64,000 nucleotides of DNA, taken from the NCBI RefSeq assembly GCF_001746365.1, contig NZ_MJAJ01000021.1, positions 41,390 through 105,389 of the forward strand, in the 5' to 3' direction. Below, in pieces: positions 59,188-64,000 of the stretch. The translations under genes were made by a program, and so were the position numbers. The DNA is from Streptomyces sp. LUP30 (GTDB taxonomy: Bacteria > Actinomycetota > Actinomycetes > Streptomycetales > Streptomycetaceae). Under the pieces are notes generated by a model, which saw only the letters and a list, made by a program, of their open reading frames with translations, did no database searches and was not told where the DNA came from. Every line of letters starts with the position of its first letter. Position 1 is the first letter of the stretch.

Positions 59188-59892
59188 GTGGACGAACGAG
59201 AGGCCGTCACCGCGGCGGGGACCGCGTTGGCGGTGCGGCGCCTGCCGCCCGCGCCGGCCGGAGCCGCCGTCCTGGTCCTGCACGGCGGTCGGGAACGCGG
59301 CCGTGCGCGGGCCCGGCCCTGGCACCCGGCGGCCCTGCGGATGCGTCCCGTCCTGCGGGCGGCCCTCGCCGCGACGGACCGCCGGGACGTGCTGCTCGCA
59401 GAGGTGCGCTACCGCTACCGGGGATGGAACGCGACGGCCGACCCGGTGGCCGACACCGCACGCGCCCTCGACGAGCTGCGCGCGTCGGCGGGCGAACTGC
59501 CGGTGGTCCTCGTGGGGCACTCCATGGGGGGCCGGGCGGCGCTGCGGGCGGCCGCCGACCCCTCGGTGCACGCGGTGCTGGCCCTGGCGCCGTGGTGTCC
59601 GCCCGGCGAACCCGTCGACCATCTCGCCGGGACCGGCGTCGTCGTCCTGCACGGCGACCGCGACCGGGTGACCGACCCCGGGGAGTCCGCCGGGTACGTG
59701 CGCCGGGCCCGGCGGGCGGGCGCGCGAGCCGGTCTCGTCCTCGTGCGCGGAGGCGACCACGCGATGCTGCGCCGCAGCGGCGACTGGCATCGCGCCATCG
59801 CCGCGGTCGTCGCCCAACTGCTCCGGCCTGAGGAGGGATTGACGGGACTCGCCGGTGAAGCCTGTGCGGCGGAGGACCCCTTGAGGTGGTGA
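59188..59892 (+). CDS. Alpha/beta-hydrolase family protein
   Basis: A 234-residue cytoplasmic alpha/beta hydrolase. LVLHGGRERGRAR gives the oxyanion loop, VVLVGHSMGGRAALRAAADP holds the nucleophile serine, VLHGDRDRVTDPGES the acid and GGDHAMLRR the histidine, so the triad is complete. The length and order recall dienelactone-hydrolase-like esterases. Substrate unknown. Start uncertain between GTG 59188 and GTG 59167; a GGGAG at 59171-59175 favours the shorter form. Confidence 0.87.
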   Translation: MDEREAVTAAGTALAVRRLPPAPAGAAVLVLHGGRERGRARARPWHPAALRMRPVLRAALAATDRRDVLLAEVRYRYRGWNATADPVADTARALDELRASAGELPVVLVGHSMGGRAALRAAADPSVHAVLALAPWCPPGEPVDHLAGTGVVVLHGDRDRVTDPGESAGYVRRARRAGARAGLVLVRGGDHAMLRRSGDWHRAIAAVVAQLLRPEEGLTGLAGEACAAEDPLRW

Positions 59893-60119
59893 GCCGGACC
59901 GCGTCCGGCCGCGCCGCGGGCCGTCGGCGGGCCCCTCGGTGTCGGCGCTCGCCGCGCCATCGGGGACAATACGATGATGTCGTCGCCCGAGGTTGTCCTG
60001 CCGAGCCGTCAGGCGACGTCCCGCAAGCGCCGGTTCGCCCCGTCGGATCGTCGGCCGTGTCCCCTGTCCGTCCTGCCGCGTCGGCCCGCCCGACCGCCCA
60101 CGAAAGCAGAGCCTCTCCG

Positions 60120-60299
60120 GTGATTTCCGCCTTCGACGACACCCCCATCTACCACCGTCTCGTCACCGAACGCGGCGACGTACCCGCCGACGTGCGCGGT
60201 GAGGCCGAACGCATCAAGCGCGACCTGGACCGCGTGATGAGCGCCCCGTCCTCCTTCGCCCAGGGCGGGCTGCCCGCGCAGCGCTCGTTCTTCTCCTGA
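60120..60299 (+). CDS. Small conserved protein, unknown function
   Basis: A 59-residue protein: VISAFDDTPIYHRLVTERGD, then EAERIKRDLDRVMSAP and a C-terminal tail QRSFFS. The pattern ISAFDDTPIYHRL followed by RGDVP recurs, in my recollection, in small Streptomyces proteins. GTG 60120 is chosen because the frame upstream is Pro/Arg-rich and non-protein-like. No strong ribosome site. It is followed by a terminator. Confidence 0.65.
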   Translation: MISAFDDTPIYHRLVTERGDVPADVRGEAERIKRDLDRVMSAPSSFAQGGLPAQRSFFS

Positions 60300-60307
60300 G
60301 GCCGAGG

Positions 60308-60330
60308 GCGCGAGACCGGGCGTCTCGTGC
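60308..60330. terminator. Bidirectional terminator between the small protein and lysE-type genes
   Basis: GCGCGAGAC pairs with GTCTCGTGC (9 bp including one G-U) with a 5-base loop, between two convergent genes. Confidence 0.7.
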
Positions 60331-60333
60331 CGC

Positions 60334-61041
60334 TCAGTCCGCGGTGGCGACGCCCACGCCGACGGCGATGAACAGCCATCCCGTCGTGCGTTCCCAGCGA
60401 CGCCGCCAGGCAGGCCGTGCCAGCAGCGACCGCAGCCGCGCGGCGACCCGCACGAGCAGCAGCCAGTAGACGACGCCGACGGCGACGTCGAGGCCGCCGA
60501 GCAGGAAGATCTCCTCGGCGGGCGAGTCGCCGTGGCGGGTGAACTGCGGCAGGACGCTGAGGAAGAACAGCGCCGCCTTGGGGTTCAGGACGTTCGTCAT
60601 GAACCCCTGCACGAAGCTGTCGCGCCGACTGCCCAGGGCGGGGTGCGCCGGCGCGTCGGCGCCGGAGCCGGGCTCGGGGCCACGCTCGGCGCCGTGCTCC
60701 GAGCCGCGCCCGCCGTGGGCCGCCGCCGTGGCCGACGTGTCGCGGCTGTCGCCGCCCGTGCGCCGACTCTGCAGAAGCACCCGTACACCCAGATACGCGA
60801 GATAGGCCGCCCCCGCCAGTTTCACGGCGGTGAAGGCGAGCGCGGACCCCGCGGCGAGCACGGACAGACCCAGGGCCGCGGCGCACATGTGCACGCACAG
60901 ACCTGTCTGCGCGCCCAGCGCTGCCGCCCGGCCCAGTGCGGCGCGCCGGGCGGCCGCCCTGACGATCACCAGGAAGTCGGGCCCGGGAACAAGGTAGGCG
61001 AGCAGCACCACGCCCAGGAATCCCGCCAGATCGACCGACAC
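60334..61041 (-). CDS. LysE/RhtB-family amino acid exporter
   Basis: A 235-residue exporter. The N-terminal GVVLLAYLVPGPDFLVIVRA (PGPD motif) is characteristic. AAYLAYLGVRVLLQSRR follows, and the second half starts FVQGFMTNVLNPKAALFFLS. A loop of about 45 residues rich in Gly, Ser, Glu and His (about 103-145), inserted between spans 3 and 4, is longer than normal. It should export an amino acid or homoserine-lactone-like compound. GTG at 61041 follows GGGAGTGGGCCG. Confidence 0.92.
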   Translation of the reverse strand: MSVDLAGFLGVVLLAYLVPGPDFLVIVRAAARRAALGRAAALGAQTGLCVHMCAAALGLSVLAAGSALAFTAVKLAGAAYLAYLGVRVLLQSRRTGGDSRDTSATAAAHGGRGSEHGAERGPEPGSGADAPAHPALGSRRDSFVQGFMTNVLNPKAALFFLSVLPQFTRHGDSPAEEIFLLGGLDVAVGVVYWLLLVRVAARLRSLLARPAWRRRWERTTGWLFIAVGVGVATAD

Positions 61042-61148
61042 CGGCCCACTCCCTCCCGTACGCCCCACGCGGGGCCACTACCGGCCTACCGTGTTCCGTC
61101 CCGGCGCCGCCGGCCTGTGCCCGCGGTCCGGTCCCTGCGCGCGGAGCC

Positions 61149-62045
61149 TCACCGCCCGCCCGGCCCCTCGCGCAGGTGCGCCGCGGCGCCGTCGGCCCGG
61201 CCGCCCGCGCCGAGGAGCCCGGTGGGCCGGAACGGCTCGGCCGCCTCCAGCCGGGGCAGCTCGCGCCGCGCCACGCGCAGGACCAGGGGCGGCAGCGCGG
61301 CGCGGGTCCCCTGCACCAGGCGCAGCCAGGCGGGGACGTAGACGGCGGTGCGCCGGCGTTCGACGGCGTCGGCGAGCCGCCGCGCGACGAACTCGGGCGA
61401 ATACACGCGCCGGGCGGGCGCCGGCATATGGGCGCGCAGCTCACGCAGCACCGCATGACGGTCGGCGTCCCGGATCATGTCCGTGTCCGCCCAGTTCAGA
61501 TAGGCGACGCCGACGGCCACGCCGTGCTGGGCGACCTCGGCCCGCAGCGAGTGCGCGAAGGCCTCCGCACCGGCCTTCGAGGCGCAGTACGCGCTCATCA
61601 GGGGAGCGGCCCCCATCGAGGCCAGGGAGGCGATCTGCAGGTAGTAGCCGGCCGTCTCCACCAGATCCGGCAGGAACGCGCGCGCCGTCAGGGCGCTGCC
61701 CACCACGTTGACGTCGATGACGCGCCGCCAGGACGCCATGTCCGCGACGGCGAAGGGTCCGCCTTCGGCGATGCCCGCGTTGGCGACGACCACGGAGGGC
61801 GGCCCCAGCCGCGCACGCACGGCCGCCGCCGCCCGCTCGAGCGCCTCGGCGTCGGTGACGTCGGCCTCCAGGGCCAGCGCGGGGCCGGGCAGCGACGCAG
61901 CCAGCTCCCGCAACGCCTCCCCCTCGTGCCCGATCAGCGCCGGCCGCGCACCACGCCGGGCGAGTTCCCGTGCCTGCGCCGCGCCCAGTCCTCGGGCGGC
62001 TCCCGTGATCACGACGGTGCGGTCTCGCAAGGGGCTCTCGTGCAC
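61149..62045 (-). CDS. Short-chain dehydrogenase/reductase
   Basis: A 298-residue SDR. The NAD(P) site is VVITGAARGLGAAQARELAR (TGxxxGxG pattern), NAG occurs in VVVANAGIAEGG, and the catalytic set is S in IASLASMG with YCASK. A C-terminal extension (about 215-298) includes SPEFVARRLADAVERRRTAV, as in SDRs that act on lipids or sterols. It sits 34 bp after the CrtI-like oxidoreductase gene on the same strand and is probably cotranscribed. GTG follows GGGAG eight bases upstream. Confidence 0.92.
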   Translation of the reverse strand: MHESPLRDRTVVITGAARGLGAAQARELARRGARPALIGHEGEALRELAASLPGPALALEADVTDAEALERAAAAVRARLGPPSVVVANAGIAEGGPFAVADMASWRRVIDVNVVGSALTARAFLPDLVETAGYYLQIASLASMGAAPLMSAYCASKAGAEAFAHSLRAEVAQHGVAVGVAYLNWADTDMIRDADRHAVLRELRAHMPAPARRVYSPEFVARRLADAVERRRTAVYVPAWLRLVQGTRAALPPLVLRVARRELPRLEAAEPFRPTGLLGAGGRADGAAAHLREGPGGR

Positions 62046-62079
62046 AGGCTGCTCCCTTCCTCTACGGCGGTGACGCCGT

Positions 62080-63711
62080 TCAGCCGGCGGACGGCCGCTT
62101 CGCACCGGTGCGGTCGCGGCGGGCCAGCACCCGCTGCAGGTACGTGCGGCCGGGCGGAACACGGCGGCGCAGTGCGGCGCGGGCGGCGTTCGCCCCCGGC
62201 GCTCCGTGGACGCCGCCGCCGGGATGGGCGCCCGCGGAGGCCAGGAACAGTCCGCGCACGGCCGTCTCCGGGCGCCCGCTGCCGGCCAGCGGCCGGAAGA
62301 AGAGCTGCTGGTGGAGAGCGGTCGTGCCGCCGTTGATCGCGCCGCCGTGCAGGTTGGCGTCGAGGGACTGCAGCGTGGGCGGAGCCAGCACGCGCCGGGC
62401 CCGGATCAGGGCCCGGAAGCCGGGAGCGAACCGCTCCACCTGGCGTTCGACCCGGTCGGCCATCACCTCCTGCTCCCTCGCGTCCCAGACGCCCGTCAGT
62501 CGCTCGTCCCCGGCGTCGCCCGCGACCTCCTGCGGGACGTGGGTGTAGGCCCAGGCGGCCTCGGTGCCCGCGGGGGAGCGCACGGGGTCGGTCGTCGTCA
62601 TCTGGCCGAAGAGCGCGAAGGGACGGTCGGGGACCTGGTGCATGGCGATCTGGGCGGCGAAGCGGGTGAGCTCGTCGAGCCCGTCCGCCAGGTGCACGGT
62701 TCCGGCCCGCCGGGCCGCCTCGGCCTGCCAGGGCACGGGTCCGTCCAGCGCCCAGTCGACCTTGAACGTGGCGAAGTCCCACTGGAACCGCTCCAGGTCG
62801 GCCGACACCTGGGCCGGCAGGTGCTCCGGCTCCAGCAGCGATCCGTACAGCGCCGGCACCGACACGTCGGCCAGCACGGCGCGCCGCGCGGCGACCGGCT
62901 CGCCGTCCGCGGTGCGCACCCCCACCGCCCGTCCGTCGCGGACCACGATCCGGTCCACCCGCTGCCCGCAGCGCAGGGTGCCGCCGCGTGAGCGCAGCCG
63001 TCGGACCAGGGCGTCCGTCAGGGCGCCGGAGCCGCCGGCCGGCGCGGGAAAGCCGTAGCTCTGTCCGAGCATCGACATCAGCCAGCCGAAACCGCCGCTG
63101 CCCGCGGCCTCGGGGGCGAGGTCGGCGTGCAGGGCGTTGCCGGCCAACAGCAGCCGGCCGCCCTCCCCCGCGAACTCCTCCTCGCCCAGCCGGCGCACCG
63201 GCAGGACGAGCGTACGGGCCATGCGCAGGCCGCCCGCTCCGCGCAGCCGGGCCGCCAGCCGGGCCGTCGCCCGCAGCGGCGGGAACGGCGTGAACAGCGC
63301 GTCGAGGATGTCCGGGCGCAACCGCTCCCACACCTCGTGCAGCCGGCGCCAGGCGTCCCCGTCGCCGGGCCGGAAGGCGTCCAGCGAGTCGGCCGTGACG
63401 GCGATCCTGCGGTCGAGGAGCGCGCAGCGGCCGTCGGTGAGGGGGTGGGCCAGCACGCTGGGCGCGTGGCTCCAGCGCAGGCCGTGCTCGTGCAGCCGCA
63501 GCCCGGACAGCACGGGGGAGGAGACGGCCAGCGGGTAGAACGAGCTGAACAGGTCGTTGACGAACGCGGGGTCGACCTCCCGGTTGTGCCGCACCGCGCC
63601 ACCGGGCTCGGGCTGCTCTTCGACGACCTCCACGCTCCAGCCGGCGTCCACCAGGAGGTTCGCCGCGACCAGTCCGTTCGGTCCCGCGCCGATCACCACC
63701 GCGTCAGGCAT
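62080..63711 (-). CDS. FAD-dependent oxidoreductase, CrtI/PYROXD2-like
   Basis: A 543-residue flavoprotein. The dinucleotide fold at the start is AVVIGAGPNGLVAANLLVDA with VEVVEEQPEPGGAVR. The C-terminal FAD signature is GLFLASAGAHPGGGVHGAPG, as in phytoene-desaturase-like proteins of the PYROXD2 kind. No crtB or crtE gene is in view, so carotenoid synthesis is not implied. The substrate is likely a lipophilic or polyprenyl molecule. First gene of a pair with the SDR; ATG follows GGGGAGGTGGCG. Confidence 0.91.
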   Translation of the reverse strand: MPDAVVIGAGPNGLVAANLLVDAGWSVEVVEEQPEPGGAVRHNREVDPAFVNDLFSSFYPLAVSSPVLSGLRLHEHGLRWSHAPSVLAHPLTDGRCALLDRRIAVTADSLDAFRPGDGDAWRRLHEVWERLRPDILDALFTPFPPLRATARLAARLRGAGGLRMARTLVLPVRRLGEEEFAGEGGRLLLAGNALHADLAPEAAGSGGFGWLMSMLGQSYGFPAPAGGSGALTDALVRRLRSRGGTLRCGQRVDRIVVRDGRAVGVRTADGEPVAARRAVLADVSVPALYGSLLEPEHLPAQVSADLERFQWDFATFKVDWALDGPVPWQAEAARRAGTVHLADGLDELTRFAAQIAMHQVPDRPFALFGQMTTTDPVRSPAGTEAAWAYTHVPQEVAGDAGDERLTGVWDAREQEVMADRVERQVERFAPGFRALIRARRVLAPPTLQSLDANLHGGAINGGTTALHQQLFFRPLAGSGRPETAVRGLFLASAGAHPGGGVHGAPGANAARAALRRRVPPGRTYLQRVLARRDRTGAKRPSAG

Positions 63712-64000
63712 CGCCACCTCCCCGGGCGGGCGGGAGCGCCGCGTCACTCGGGGTCGTTCCGGCCGGTCGATGCCGAACCGGTCGATGCGGAACAGCCACC
63801 CGTGCCTCCTGCGATCGCTGCGGACGAGGTGCGCCGAGTGCCCATATCGGCAGGCGTGAACCCTGCCGCGGTGTGCGGGGCGCGCTCCGGGGCAGGAGGC
63901 CACCCGTGGGGAGGTCGCGTTGTCAGTGCCGTGATGAAGGATGCCCCAGGTGAGATCAACTCCGGCTCAGCCGGGTAGGCGGTCTCATGTCCCCGTCCAG
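63712..64000. other. Intergenic region at the right edge
   Basis: This 289-bp stretch should hold the promoter of the CrtI-like/SDR pair. Its one distinctive element is the 15-bp tandem repeat listed separately. An ATG near 63993 could begin a gene lying beyond the window, but too little of it is visible to judge. Confidence 0.5.
63763..63792. repeat. 15-bp tandem repeat upstream of the CrtI-like gene
   Basis: CCGGTCGATGCCGAA (63763-63777) is followed at once by CCGGTCGATGCGGAA (63778-63792), one mismatch. It lies 52-81 bp upstream of the start codon, within the promoter region, and could be a direct-repeat regulator site. Confidence 0.65.

Noticed and set aside
62080..63711. Carotenoid biosynthesis locus
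   Set aside because: Only a CrtI-like oxidoreductase is present; there is no crtE, crtB or crtY, and the sequence is closer to the PYROXD2 type.
63986..64000. Start of another plus-strand gene at the right edge
   Set aside because: Only three to four codons are visible after a possible ATG and there is no clear ribosome site.
1..64000. tRNA, rRNA, CRISPR, transposase, integrase or attachment sites
   Set aside because: None was recognised: no cloverleaf-like sequence, no regular spacer arrays and no transposase or integrase motifs among the proteins.

Overview
The window is about 72% GC by eye, uses GTG and TTG starts freely, and carries families typical of soil actinomycetes: a GH46 chitosanase, a PL3 pectate lyase, an M4 protease with a P domain, sugar ABC importers without their own ATPase, an IcmF mutase, mycothiol-linked proteins and an ANTAR protein. 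This points to a Streptomyces chromosome, probably an arm or near-arm region rich in extracellular hydrolases and regulators. I see no tRNA, rRNA, CRISPR array, insertion sequence or prophage.

Left end (1-5073): a LacI-type regulator, then a binding protein, two permeases and the start of a GH42 beta-galactosidase, all on the minus strand. This is a galactoside uptake operon. The regulator gene has a good housekeeping promoter overlapped by three interlocking 16-bp operator copies. 5130-17710: mixed secreted and small enzymes (lipoprotein, flavodoxin-like protein, M4 metalloprotease, GH46 chitosanase with a palindromic operator, anti-sigma-type ATPase, VOC and MOSC proteins, secreted lipase) and an AraC regulator.

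17956-25174: a DHA2 exporter, a secreted TIM-barrel protein, a mycothiol-dependent isomerase-family protein, a YihY membrane protein, a polysaccharide deacetylase and an AMIN-like secreted protein. 25321-38676 is the most coherent block, a plant-glycan utilisation locus. It has a minus-strand operon (intracellular GH127 beta-L-arabinofuranosidase, binding protein, two permeases, secreted GH-A enzyme with a ricin-type lectin domain), a divergent LacI regulator with a CG-centred operator in the shared promoter, a second minus-strand unit for secreted GH95 and GH97 enzymes, and a decayed polysaccharide-lyase gene. The mix suggests an arabinose- and galactose-bearing target such as arabinogalactan protein or extensin glycans.

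38713-49494: IcmF (isobutyryl-CoA mutase), cyclophilin, a GCS2-family glutamate-cysteine ligase, a coiled-coil protein, a flavin reductase-like protein and two MFS transporters. 49579-64000: a secreted protein, a sigma factor fused through membrane segments to an extracellular CAP domain, PL3 pectate lyase, a GlxA-type regulator beside a GAPDH gene, a FUSC membrane protein, another AraC regulator, an ANTAR protein, an alpha/beta hydrolase, a LysE exporter, and an SDR plus CrtI-like oxidoreductase pair.

The two items most worth following are the sigma-CAP fusion and the glycan locus with its altered GH95 enzyme. I found no defence island or other system I would call wholly new.
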